DNA from: Dimorphilus gyrociliatus
Taxonomy: Eukaryota; Annelida; Polychaeta; Dinophilidae
Assembly: GCA_904063045.1 (NCBI GenBank)
Contig: CAJFCJ010000006.1
Location: 3,736,408 to 3,800,407 of the forward strand
DNA length: 64,000 nt
Direction: 5' to 3'
The notes below the pieces were generated by a model, which was given only the letters and a program-made list of their open reading frames with translations, ran no database searches and was not told the DNA's origin. Shown here piece by piece: positions 24,001 to 35,100 of the stretch (position 1 is its first letter; every line of letters begins with the position of its first letter). The position numbers and the translations under genes are program-made.

Positions 24001-26139
24001 TTGAGGATCAATTAACTTTAGGCATTCCATATCGATATCCATATATAAGTCTTTTCCCTTTTATTTATAGATGAAGAGAAAGCACAAATCAAACAGATCA
24101 CTCATTAGTCATCAACAAATAATACTTAAAAAGTATGAAAATCATACAACAGTTAAATATAATGTATACTGTATATATATAGAGATAGATAGATAGATAT
24201 ATGAAAAAACTCTCAGCCCTTTTTCCATATTAATATATATATATATAATAAAATTAAAATGTAATGAGTTAGGGTAGAGATAAATAAAGATTTGCGCAGG
24301 CCCGCTATTTATACAAGTTTATCATGAAGTATATACATATTACGGTCTGTTAGCTGTCATTGACAATTTCACGCTGCTAAATAGGATTAGTCGGTTTCTG
24401 CTTCATAAAAACGTCACGTTTTACAGGGCAAATATCAAGTATTCTCTAAAGTCGCTGTTCATTTCCCAATATACATTCTTTACAAGCAAAATGAATAGGT
24501 TCCAATGGAGGAGAATAAGGAGGCGGAGCTGATGGCTCTAATCTTTCTATCTCTTCTGTTGTTTGAACGCATTTATCAGCTCTTTTATTCTCGCGACGTT
24601 TTTTAATTGTATTTATCCTCTCAAAACAATAAACGAATATCATTTTAAAAATCCTTTTCGTATAGCATACTATCCAAATTATTAAGAAAACAACACCGAA
24701 TATAATAAGGCTTAACCAAAACGTGCCGTTCATTCTCGTCAGCACATTTAAACTGTTCAACAATTGCCCGGCTTAACAGGGCCGGAGCCATTGAAAGCGA
24801 AAACTATTCAGTGCTAAGTCAACATACTTTATCGTTAAAAAACACTTTAGGAGAAAAGGAGAAAGAAAAACTTAAACTTACGTCTCCCCAACGTCCGACA
24901 ACGTCGTTTATATCATTCCTGCCCAACGACAAGTCGACAATACATTTATTCACCGCTTTACTACTCCTTTCCGGAGTCAAGTCTTCGTCTTGCATTCTAA
25001 CCCATCCTAAAGACCGTACAGCATAACGAACGGGTTTTTCAGTTTCATTCGATTCAGATAATTGGCATCTTCGTGTTTCATTACTGTTAGAATAATAAAT
25101 TAACTATATATTCTTCTGCTAATAGAATTATTAAAATTAATAGGATGGGAAATAGAAATAAAAGAGATAGATAGATGGATAGATTTAGATAAATAACGGC
25201 ATAGATAAATAAAGAAAGAAAGAGAAACAAGCGGAAGAGATCGAGACAAAGAACCCAGAGATAGACACGAAGAAAAATTTAGGAAAACACAAAAATCTGT
25301 CGTAAAATAGAGAATTTAAGTGGATCAAGTTTAAAAATAGGCGATGATCATAAAGAGGTTCGATATAAGAAAAGAATAAGAAAATTGTTCGCTCCGGTCA
25401 CGCAATTCTAAATTTGTATTCTGTATTCTCTTTACCGACCTAGTTTCCTTAGTTGTGGAACACTGCTTGGCCAGAGCTTGATCTAATTGTTCGACTGAGA
25501 CGCAAACCTCTTCTTCGGACGGTTTATCTCTTTGTATTTTACCACTTTTTACGTGCCAGTAATAAGGTCCATTTTCGTCTGTGAAACAGAATTAAGCAAC
25601 TCAATTAAGGTTAAAGAACTTTGTAGATGGCGCTTATTTGAATTCAATTCGAACATTTACCCTCATGCTTCTCCCAACCGTCTGGAAGTCGCTTAGAATC
25701 AGCTTGAATCCCACTATCATTTGAGTCGGGCGAATTAACGATTGAATCGTATCTATTAAGGAATATATTAATAAATTTAAGGTAATATAAAGGTAAAAGG
25801 ATTGATAATGGATGTAGAGGAAGAGAAATAGAATGCAACAAGAAAGAATACAATTAAAGAAGTTTTTACTAACGTATTCCGTCCGGTATTGTCATTACTA
25901 ATGGGATCCTTCGAGAAGGCGATGGAGGAATAATAGCCGCTAAAACCTCGATTACCCTGCTCATCCTCATCATCAATAGAATGTTGTACTCGCACTAGGC
26001 GCTGTTCTCCGGTTGTCGGAGATGTGAATGTACTATCATCACTTTCTGGCGATTTCATGCCAATTGTATGAACATCCGGTAGGTTACTATTCAAGGCGTC
26101 AGCGTGCAGGGTATAGTTTGGATTCGAGAAGCTCGTCAT
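20990..26139 (-). CDS. APBB: Fe65 / APBB amyloid-precursor-binding adaptor
   Basis: Exons on the minus strand: 25874-26139, 25661-25752, 25440-25578, 24882-25083, 23930-24057, 22757-23213, 22609-22682, 22401-22509, 22254-22328, then either 21606-21773 or 20990-21070. All joins keep phase; products are 569 or 540 residues. A WW domain spans ~111-140 (LPDGWEKHEG + DENGPYYWHVKSG), PTB1 ~183-320 (VRSLGWVRM, HSIRVWGVG, DFAYVARD, MCHVFRCDTPAKQ) and PTB2 ~364-495 (VKCHYLGNCQVARPTGIDVL, ECRVRFLSFMG, FIFHCEP-like YIFHCEPTAG). This is the exact order of Fe65 proteins, cytosolic/nuclear adaptors binding the NPxY tail of APP-like receptors. The start ATG follows an acceptor at 26151, so a 5' UTR exon lies further right. 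Intron 24058-24881 hosts a nested gene. Confidence 0.93.
21606..21773 (-). other. alternative last coding exon A of Fe65
   Basis: Also phase 0 from the exon ending at 22254: 55 residues beginning LQKEKERRELDAQQ, containing NNIKIGVSSTFDSIKSKWF and a stop at 21606-21608. Because it carries its own stop and no in-phase donor, it and exon B are mutually exclusive ends. Confidence 0.65.
24446..24763 (-). CDS. nested single-pass membrane protein with PSAP and PPPY motifs
   Basis: Intronless 105-residue frame on the same strand as Fe65, wholly inside Fe65 intron 24058-24881. One membrane helix is clear (about residues 15-36, FWLSLIIFGVVFLIIWIV), followed by a basic stop-transfer cluster (KKRRENKRADK). 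The cytosolic tail reads EPSAPPPYSPPLEP: PSAP at 77-80 overlapping PPPY at 80-83, then a CKEC pair. PS/TAP recruits the ESCRT-I protein TSG101 and PPxY recruits Nedd4-type WW ligases, so a ubiquitin/endosome adaptor role is possible. The second Met (residue 11) could also be the start. I do not recognise the family; independent transcription within the host intron is inferred. Confidence 0.5.
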   Translation of the reverse strand: MLNSLNVLTRMNGTFWLSLIIFGVVFLIIWIVCYTKRIFKMIFVYCFERINTIKKRRENKRADKCVQTTEEIERLEPSAPPPYSPPLEPIHFACKECILGNEQRL

Positions 26140-26150
26140 CGATTCGTTGT

Positions 26151-27082
26151 CTGTAATTAGAAAGCACGTCATATACCTTGCGTGATGTACAATTAAGGCC
26201 TATTGATAATAAAAAATGGTGAGAACTCTTTGCTCTTGCAAGCAAAAAAAAAACGTACGTTAGCGAAAATGAGATACAGCAAAAAAAACGCCCATTCTGC
26301 TAAAATCCCTGAGATTTCTTTTTTTTAAGCTTCCAACCTTTACTATAAAGGGAAATGGGGAAAACGAAAAAAAAATAGCGCGAACGCCAATCTGCCTGTA
26401 TGATGATTCAACGACACCCAAGTGACATTGGGCAATATGGAGAGTTCTCGCCCTAGCGAAAAACCTTTTAAACGCCTTAAATCCTACGTATTCCAGTCAC
26501 GTGAACGCTTCTCAATTACGACGCTAGCCCGTCGCAAATTCGAATACTGATCCGTTTCAATTAGCTTTGTCCCTCCGATTCCGGTGGTCGAGTCTTTCAA
26601 ATTCCCGCGTCCAGGCCATAATTCAATCAACGCCCTTTTTTTGTACGAAAAGAAAAAATCGACGATCGATACGACATTCCTCCCTTCTACGTTCCCTCAT
26701 TCCGTTCGTTCCCCGGTTACCCATCAACCATCATCTGGAATCTTACGTCACAATCTTCCCGGAATGAAAAAGCCCGGTGGATAATTGATGAACCGTACAC
26801 GCCCTGGGATGCGCTGCCTGACCCGATAAACTCCGCAATCTGACGTGTTCTTAGTTCATTCAAAAGAAAAAGGAATAGACAAGGCCAGGAAATTTGAAAA
26901 ATGGGGAAAAAAAGATAATTGGTAATTTTTTTCCCCTTTATCTTCCATTTAGTTTAATTCTCTTAACGCTATTAATCTTAAAATTTACTACTTTTAAATT
27001 TTTAATTAATCAGTTATCTTCATTAAATAAATTACAATTGAAAAGATGAATATATTGACAATTTAAAAATATTTGAAAATAA
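26151..27082. other. divergent promoter region, Fe65 / EGF-transmembrane gene
   Basis: Region between the Fe65 start (minus) and the EGF-TM gene (plus). The part 26380-26870 is clearly less AT-rich than its surroundings. An untranslated first exon of Fe65 should lie here, since an acceptor (CTAATTACAG) precedes its first coding exon. Plus-strand frames at 26567-26784 overlap in two phases and look incidental. Confidence 0.4.
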
Positions 27083-27658
27083 ATGGAAATGCTTTTTACT
27101 ATTTTTTGCCTCAGTTCATTGTCGATCAAAATCATTAAATGTAGTGCGTTTAAAAACGAAACTGACACAAGTTTGCAAAGTACCTGCAAAGGAAACACAT
27201 GGGGAAAATACTGTAATAAGACTTGCGGGCAATGCAAGTACGCGAGACAATGTAAAAGGCGCGATGGTACGTGCGTATACGGATGCGAAGGTCACTTTAT
27301 AGAACCGATATGCGTTAGCGAGTTTCACTCGACAAAATCTACAGTTAAAGAAGAAGTAAACAATAATTCGTCAATTTCCTATTTATTTTATAGTTTTGTG
27401 GGTGTAGCCGTACTGGGAGCATTGGTGTCCTTGTACATGTTATATAATAGAAACAGAACAGACGGCGCCGCTAACTGGATCCGAAGAGGTACAGAATTAT
27501 CATTAGATGCTTACAAAAGAGCGTCGATGCGTCGATCTTTAAACAAGAAAGCCTTAGACGTAACTCAAACAAAATTTACGACGCAAGAGAAGCCATTCTC
27601 ATCTAAAGTGGACTCAATGTTCAAAACCCGCAGACCGCTATCTGTTAGTAGCGTCTAA
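27083..27658 (+). CDS. short type I membrane protein with one EGF-like module
   Basis: Intronless, 191 residues. A hydrophobic N-terminus (MLFTIFCLSSLSIKII) looks like a signal peptide. Residues ~35-77 hold a cysteine-rich module, CKGNTWGKYCNKTCGQCKY then CKRRDGTCVYGCEGHFIEPIC, with the spacing of the laminin-type EGF repeats in MEGF10/Draper and SREC scavenger receptors. A membrane helix follows at ~98-121 (SFVGVAVLGALVSLYMLY), then a basic, Ser/Thr-rich cytosolic tail of ~70 residues ending RRPLSVSSV. Draper-type receptors have many such repeats; this one has a single module. AATAAA signals lie just after the stop (about 27687). An orphan ligand or receptor role is inferred. Confidence 0.65.
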   Translation: MEMLFTIFCLSSLSIKIIKCSAFKNETDTSLQSTCKGNTWGKYCNKTCGQCKYARQCKRRDGTCVYGCEGHFIEPICVSEFHSTKSTVKEEVNNNSSISYLFYSFVGVAVLGALVSLYMLYNRNRTDGAANWIRRGTELSLDAYKRASMRRSLNKKALDVTQTKFTTQEKPFSSKVDSMFKTRRPLSVSSV

Positions 27659-27780
27659 GCCCTTGACAAACAAATTGTTATTGTCAAATAAATAAATGTA
27701 TTTGTCTTCAAAAATTATGGCTTCTGAGAAAGATAAGAAAAGTTAACGCATTACTATCGAACGAAGCAAAAAAAAAGCGT

Positions 27781-28414
27781 CTAGAAAATATAAAGGATTC
27801 GCCGAAGTGGAAGAGACGCTTCTGCTTGTTCTAACCAAAAGTCAAAATGATTAACCGGGTCGATAATTTTAATCTTCTTACAAAGCGAACTCACTAATGA
27901 CAAACGTGGGAGATAAGAGGAGAAGAGAAATTCAATAATAAACCCCCGAGAAATTAACCGTTAAATCGTAATTAATTAACTTACTACTATGCAACATTTC
28001 ATCGTCGGCGGCAAAAACGTCAAACGCTTCAGCCGCCATAATGTCGTCAAAGTAAACCGGATTATGTTCCAAAATCCAGGTTTTTTCCCACCTCTGAAGT
28101 CTTCTGTAAAGCGCACCGCCGTTATTCCAAAATCGGTTAAGATTAAAAAATCGTCTTCGTTTAGAATGAGGTAAACTATTCCTCATGCGATTCTCAACAT
28201 TTTCGCTAAGTTTGATAGGTGAATTTACTATCTTCTTCCCAAGAAGAGCTCTACCATATTCCTCAATTGAAATTGCAGTACGTTTACCCAATGGCGTAAC
28301 GTTTAAATTATTATTTTCTCGATCAGTCAATAACCTCTTCGTTTTATTGTAGCTAAATCTCTCCTGATCAAAAATGTTCAATAAGTTACCGTTTTCTTCC
28401 AATATGAGAGCCAT
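27781..28414 (-). CDS. small basic/acidic protein with securin-like layout (tentative)
   Basis: Two exons, 27985-28414 and 27781-27893 (ATAGTA|GTAAGT ... CATTAG), give 180 residues. The N-terminal half is basic and polar, with TDRENNN (a KEN-box-like string), TPLGKRTAIS and RALLGKKIVN (an RxxL degron-like string). The middle is very basic (SKRRRFFNLNRF). An acidic/aromatic stretch follows (NPVYFDDIMAAEAFDVFAADDE) and the end is HFDFWLEQAEASLPLRRILYIF. Basic N-terminus with APC/C degrons followed by an acidic C-terminal inhibitory segment is how securins are built, but securins diverge so far that this is only a suggestion. Other small cell-cycle regulators are possible. Confidence 0.5.
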
Positions 28415-29219
28415 AGCGCTTTATTGTTTTTGAACCAACTGGAATAAGACGTTTTAAGAGAATGGAAGGGTAGTCGAGTATATAATTGCAGTTGGGCGAT
28501 TATTTGAGCGCATTACCTAGTTCAAACACTCACCTTCCGTACGACAAACAGTTGCAAAACGATTAATTATTCATTTTAAACGCCGCGTGCAGACGCCTTT
28601 TCCTAGAAGGCATTGGCGGAAAAGGAATTGCGTGACTATTTTAAAATGAAATAAATGTGTTGACCTGGGTTAAATCAACTTGAAAATGTACAGCAATAAA
28701 CCATCCAGAGATATTTATTAATACAGTAAATTCTATTTACGTTTCTCTTTATTGTTTATTTATTTATTTATTTTATTTTTTCCCATTTTCTATACCTATT
28801 ATTCAGTTGAAAATATCCTCTTTATATCGACGTGAAGCATTTAGGAATCAACCGAATTCTATCAACAGCTAATTGGATTTAGTGGGAGAAAACTGACAAG
28901 TCTACTTTTGCCGCAAAATCATTAATAATCATTCACTTCATCAATTACAACAAAAACAACTAAAAGAGTTATAACTTTAAAAAAATAGTCAACATAGAAA
29001 ATCTAAAAAAGAAAACCAATAAAAATTGAATAACTGTACTCAAGAGTAGAGAAATTTTTATTATGAAAACGCCCAACTGCAAAAACAATGTACGAGAAGA
29101 AGAAAGGTAACAAAAATTCGATATGACTGTACTTTCTCAACAATTAACATACCTTTTTCATATTAATTTTATTTTCCTTATAAAAATATTCGTATAAAAA
29201 ATGTACAACTTGTTTTAGG
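28415..29219. other. intergenic region, no gene seen
   Basis: AT-rich with no coding pattern on either strand. It includes the likely promoter of the securin-like gene at its left end. Confidence 0.4.
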
Positions 29220-29456
29220 ATGCGTTTAGAAGACGAGTGGCAAACCAACAACTTTTACCGGTCTACGGATCACTGCAAATACGCCCTCTATGGCAAGTCT
29301 TTGTAGATGCTTGTAAACCCGATTTTTTTGTATTATGCAATACATCGTTCTCGACGTTAAACTAGAAAATAGACTGGAAAACGGACAACTGGAACTTATC
29401 ATAGATTCGAGGCACAAACTTATTGGAACGGCGCTTTAGTTGATTTAAACAAATGA
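29220..29456 (+). CDS. possible 44-residue spliced micro-protein (weak)
   Basis: From the ATG at 29220, just after an acceptor-like TGTTTTAG, a frame reads MRLEDEWQTNNFYRSTDHCK and, if spliced at TCTTT|GTAGAT (29302) to TATCATAG|ATTCG (29405), ends YWNGALVDLNK before TGA at 29456. The composition is protein-like, but a second plus-strand frame is also open over 29219-29365 and no family is recognised, so this may be chance. Confidence 0.2.
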
Positions 29457-32185
29457 TATTTGCTTGTCACGAAAAAAAATAACTTGATGCCGTCTATTGT
29501 ATAATTTACGATATTCGATGACGTCAAGGCGAAAGGCTTTGTATTCATATTCGAATGAAAAGTGGCAGTTGGTTTGATAAGACGAGCTTTGAGAGCAAGC
29601 AAAGAAGCACTAGTAGACGGATATGGGGAGAAAAGTGGGGCGGGGAAGAACCGTAGGAAAGACTGTAAATGAAAACGTGATTAGAGGCGTCATGAAGCCT
29701 TTGGACTTTGGTTCAATCAATTCATTCAACTTGTCCGAAACGTCGTCCATCATTCTATCAACCTATGCTTCCCAATTAACAAACACAGCCGATTTATCAC
29801 AATTACAAGTGAGAGAATCATCGTTTTTATTAAAAGCCGAGTACAGGCAATATTGCAGAGTGCGGGTCGAAAGATCGTACAGCAAAAGAAATTGGCACTA
29901 TATTCGCTCGGGGAGAACCGTGAGATGAATAGATTTAGTTTGATTTCTGCGTGTAAGATTTCTGCGTCAAATTTCGCTTTAACATTCATACCAAGGGCAC
30001 ATCATGGGAATAGAATTTCATTATTTTCCCTCAAACCGACCGTTTTCAAAGAAGCCTAAGCGTTTAGCGGAATGTCGGAGGGGCGTTTGAAGCGTCACAA
30101 TTCGATTATGGGGCAGAACGCCGCTGCCGACGCAAAGGATTTCTTCATCGCGATAAATCACCTGTCAAACAACATTGCTAACTCTCTAGTCAGCCCCCAA
30201 TAGATCAGCCCTTATCTTGCTTATCGTAGACGTCATCTACCTATTACTACTTTATGATCGATCCTTCTCCCGTGATTCGAATATGGCGAGACTATTATAA
30301 ATATTCCATTATTCCGCCCCACTGCTAAAAGTTCGAATTCTACAAGCAGAATTATTAGTATCGACGTCACTGTCAAAAGCATTACGTTTTCGAGCATAAG
30401 CGACGAATATAATCATATCCCAAGCGTTAGAATATCATTACGCGCAATTCTTCCCATAAATATTCCATTTTTTATGTATACATCTTAATACACATATATA
30501 TTAATAACAAGTTTAAATACATAACATTTTCTTAGAACCAACTTGGGGGATTTAGATTTTTTTAAAATGCCATCTATCGGCTACGGTCAAATCAAGTAAG
30601 TGGTTAAAAAAAGACAGTAAAAAAAATCGATGAGGAGCGTCTAATGAGATTTTCAGACGTCTTGACTCATTGGCAATGAATCATTAATTTTATAAAGAAG
30701 AAAAAAATATACACCAACCTAACTGCATCCTATATTCTCTTGGTGAGAGAAGCTTTGCTTCTTCCGATGTAGGTGATTGAACTGACATAATTTTTCTATT
30801 CTTTGCCTCTTGCGTTGTTAAATAGTCCTAGTTCATTTCGTTACTGTTGGCAAAAGAAATATTAGTATAATCAACGATATACATAGAGGAGAGAATAAGC
30901 ATAGAGGCTTTGCAAAGTAATACTGTTATAAATAGAGGTTATTGTGAATCGTTAAATTATTCACGATTGCTCACGTAATCTATCAAAACTGGTCCTCCTT
31001 AGTCGCAGAACTTTAATATTTAACGAAAGCTATAATAAAACATAAAGAGACAATAAAGAGAAAGAGACAGATGCTAGAAACGTTAGAATAATTTCGGATT
31101 AAGTCTAAACAATTCCAATATTTTTTTTAGTCAATATTCTGTAGCTTAAAGGAGAAACTGACGTTATGACTTTTTTCGGTGCGCTAGTTTCTGTCTTTCA
31201 TCATAAAAGTGACGAGCTAATTTTAGCCTCCTTTCTAAAGTTGTAATAAAATCCTTGTTTTCAAACAAACCGTAAAATTAGATGATAACTAGACGTCTTT
31301 TAGGTCAAACTGTCTGGTCGTTTACTACTGACCATCAAAGTCTGTGTCAATTACATTAACAGAATGTTGTGAATGCATTAAACAAATACCGCTCTTTCAA
31401 TAAAAGAGCTCTGAAAAGGTATTGTCTAGATCGTTATTATAGTTCACGCTAAACAATCAAAATGTCGTAATTTCTTCCTGCTTGTGGCCAAACAGCTGCT
31501 ATTATATAATTCTTTGACATTGTCGTCTTGTTTTACGAGAGATGGTACTTTCCATACGAGATATGAGTTTATACAAATTAAACAGACTTTAAAGATAGAC
31601 AAGCATCAATTGATAGACCAATCGTAAGCTGTTACCGGAGTGAGTAACTAGAAAAACAAAATTTATAAATAATACAAACTTCAGAAAATCTGTTTCAAGC
31701 CAATATTCTTTATTTTTTCTTGGAGGATCACTGTGCAAGTGACCGGAAACAGTACCCGACTAGCTGAATAACCCTCGGAGCATTTAATTTTCTAATCACT
31801 CATTGATAGTCCAATTGGTCAATAAAATTATCGGAAATATTTTAACGATTGTAAATCGATTAATCTTAAATGATAAAAAATTGTTAACTGATAAAAAATT
31901 TTCAAGTATATTTTATCTTTTGAAAACAGGTTACCTGACTAGTAACCACATCAAACACCGCAGCCTCGTTTCCATTAATCAGGATTTCTCAATTTTATTT
32001 AAATATTTTCTAATTTATCATTAAAGTAAGATAGCTCTTATGATATTTTGTGATTTCCATTATTTTAATTTAGTATATACAGGTGGAATTGGTTGCAATT
32101 TTTTTGCTTTGTTGCCCGATTCCATTATTTTAGTCTGCTTGTTCATCTCGCGCCATTTTTCTAGGTTGATATTTTTTTTCTTTAG
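29457..32185. other. unassigned pocket and AT-rich spacer before the cohesin SA gene
   Basis: 29590-30210 is less AT-rich than its surroundings and has long open frames in more than one phase (29623-29928 and 29853-30059 on plus, 29750-29989 on minus), plus a 43-codon ATG frame at 30072-30203. The frames contradict one another and no family is recognised, so I assign no gene. 30210-32185 shows no coding pattern; the right end should contain the SA promoter and 5' UTR. Confidence 0.4.
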
Positions 32186-35100
32186 ATGCCTAGACCAAAG
32201 CGAGCAACTGCTGGTGTTTCGAAACGCCATCCGGACGAAGAGACATTAGACGGATCAGAATATTCAATGTACGTAAAGTACTTTTGCGTTATTTGTCATA
32301 TGCTAAAATTCATGCCGGTCTAATATAGAGTGGATGAAGAATCCGAAGATGAATATGACGCCCGACCGACAAAAAGACCAAAGACACAATCAACTATTAA
32401 AAAGCCTCGGAAAACGCCTCAGCAAACTGTCAGTCATACACCGAGAGGACGAAAGCCTCAAATGTCACAGCCCATTACTCCGCAACAGCCGATCAGTGAA
32501 CTTTTCGAACTAGTTAAGGATGGAAGAGCTGCCATTAATAATATTGTGGACGAGTGGATGGCAACCTATGAAGAAGATTCAGACGAAGGCCTGGTTCAAA
32601 TAATTCAATTTTTCGTTTCTTGTGCTGGATGCAGTGGACGAATTACAAAATATAGCTTACAGAATCTCACTCATCAAGATATAATTAGGCAGATGACCGA
32701 GGAATTTGACGAAGATTCAAGTGCCTATCCTTTGATTCAGCCTGGTCCTACTTGGAAACGCTTCAAAACGCATTTATGCGATTTCGTTCAGTCTCTTGTC
32801 AAACAGAGTCAACATACTATTCTATATGATCAAAAGTTGATGGATAATGTTATTTCTATGTTAACCGGTTTAACTGATTCCCAAGTACGAGCTTTTAGAC
32901 ATACAAGCACTCTGATTGCTATGAAGTTTATGACGGCTCTTGTTGATGTCGCATTAGCGTTAAGCGTTAGCGCCGATCATACACAACGTCAATACGATGC
33001 GGAGAAAAACAAAAATGAGTCGAGACAAAGTAAAGAACGTTTAGATATGCTGTTAGATAAAAAAAGAGAAATAAGCGACAATCAGGAAATAATTCATAGT
33101 ATGTTAAACTACATCTTCAAAGGAGTTTTCGTTCATAGATACAGAGACAGCCAACCCGATATCAGAAGTATATGCTTGACCGAAATAGGAGTATGGATGA
33201 GAAAGCATCCAAATATGTTCTTAGACGACTCGTATTTGAAATACGTTGGCTGGTCCCTATACGACAAAGTTGGATCGGTTCGTTTATGCTGCATTAAGGC
33301 TCTTCAATCGATTTACGAAGATGTCGATTCAGCCATAAAATTGGAATTATTCACGAATAGATTTAAAGACCGTCTTGTCGAAATGACTTTAGATAAAGAA
33401 TACGAAGTATCTGTAGCCGCTGTTCAATTGGTTACTAGTATTGCTAGAAATCTTCCTCCTAATGAAGAATCTGGCGAACATGTCCTCAGTGATAAGGATT
33501 GTGAAAACGTCTATGAGTTGGTTTATTCGGCTCACAGAGGTCATGCAGCAGCAGCTGGAGCATTTCTCAATTTACGTCTACTTCGAGGGGAACAAGAGGC
33601 AGATTATGAACAGTTGGTATCCGGCTCTGGCAAGACAAGGAGTAAAAATACTCCTATGATGAGAGATTTAGTTCAATTCTTTCTCGAAAGCGAGCTACAT
33701 GAACATGCAACATATTTAGTTGACAGTTTATACGATTGTTGTACCATGCTTCGTGATTATGCTTGTATGACAGATTTACTATTAGAAGAATCTGGTCCAA
33801 ACGAAGAGCCCCTGGACGATCGACAAGAAAACGCTTTAGTTGAGATTATGACGTGCGCTATGCATCAAGCAACTACCGGTGAATATCCTGTGGGCAGAGG
33901 CGGTCCAGCACCCAGGAAATTGTCTATGAAAGAAGCGAAACAAGTTGCAGAAGAAAAAGCTCGAGTTACTGAACACTTTATAACGGCGTTGCCGCTTTTA
34001 CTGGCCAAATATTCAAATGATGCTGACAAGTTACAAAATTTGTTAATGTTTGTTTGGCATTTCGAATTTGACATGTACACTTCCGGACGACATGAACAAG
34101 AGTTAGACGATCTTCTTTCACAGCTTGCGAATATTGTTCAAATGCATACGGACGACGAAGTTCTGCAGAGAGCATCTAAAGTTTTATCGTTTTTAGTTGA
34201 TGATGACTACGCAATTGCAAGGAGATGTCAAGTTGCATTATCAACGTTAGTGGACGCCTTAGTCGATAATTTTGCTAGAAGTTATAGCAACTACTTTGAT
34301 TCTCAAAGAGAGACCTCGAGAAGAAGACGACAAGTGGATGAAGACAGTTCCTTGGCGTACAATTTGGCGGCTTCGATGAAAAGATTGCACGCCTTGTGGC
34401 GGTACCATGACCTAAACAGTTGGCCTTTATGGCAATCTAATATTGATATTGTTAAAGTAGCCCTTAGGCCAGGTTCTTCTCAGGTACCAGATGAAATTGT
34501 AGTAAGATCTCTCTATTCCTCTCATTTGGCTCTTGTACACCATCTTGTCAAGTGGGAACACTCGTCTGTACAGAATGCCGAATGCGTTGAGTCAATTAAA
34601 ATGGCTAGGGATAAACAGGAAACTTTCTTGGGATATGCCACTATGTTACTCGACCACATGCAAGAGAGAGTTCAGGAAGACGCCTTCCTAATATTAGCCG
34701 ACTCTCTGATGTATTACAGTAGTGTATTAAAGAACAAAGCGGCCTTGGCACCATTATTCTATGAAGCCGATAGGGAATTAATTGATAAAATGATACAATT
34801 TCTACAAACTAGGGTTTTCATTTTAGACGAGGAGGCTGTTCAAGACGACGAAGCAGAAAATCTAAAGATAGAGGAATTGCATAAAAGACGTAAATTCTTG
34901 TCTTGCTTTTGCAAATTGATCGTTTATAATTGCATTCCTGTCAAGGACGGAGCCATAGTATTTCAAAATTACATTAAATTCTACAATGACTATGGTGATA
35001 TAATTAAGGCAACGCTAGCCAAAGCTAGGGAAATAAATAAGGTTCTTACAGCTAGAACCCTTGCCATTTCACTAAGTAACCTTTTCAAAGAATTACAAAG

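Noticed and set aside
26567-26784. Two overlapping plus-strand frames in the Fe65 5' region
   Set aside because: Open in two phases at once because the patch is less AT-rich; no start context, no family.
29088-29106. Possible short first exon (MYEKKK) for the micro-protein at 29220
   Set aside because: Joining it across GTAACA to 29219 puts the frame out of phase and hits a stop.
32040-32249. Plus-strand frame overlapping the first SA exon
   Set aside because: Different phase from the SA start MPRPKRATAG; its upstream part is AT-rich 5' flank.
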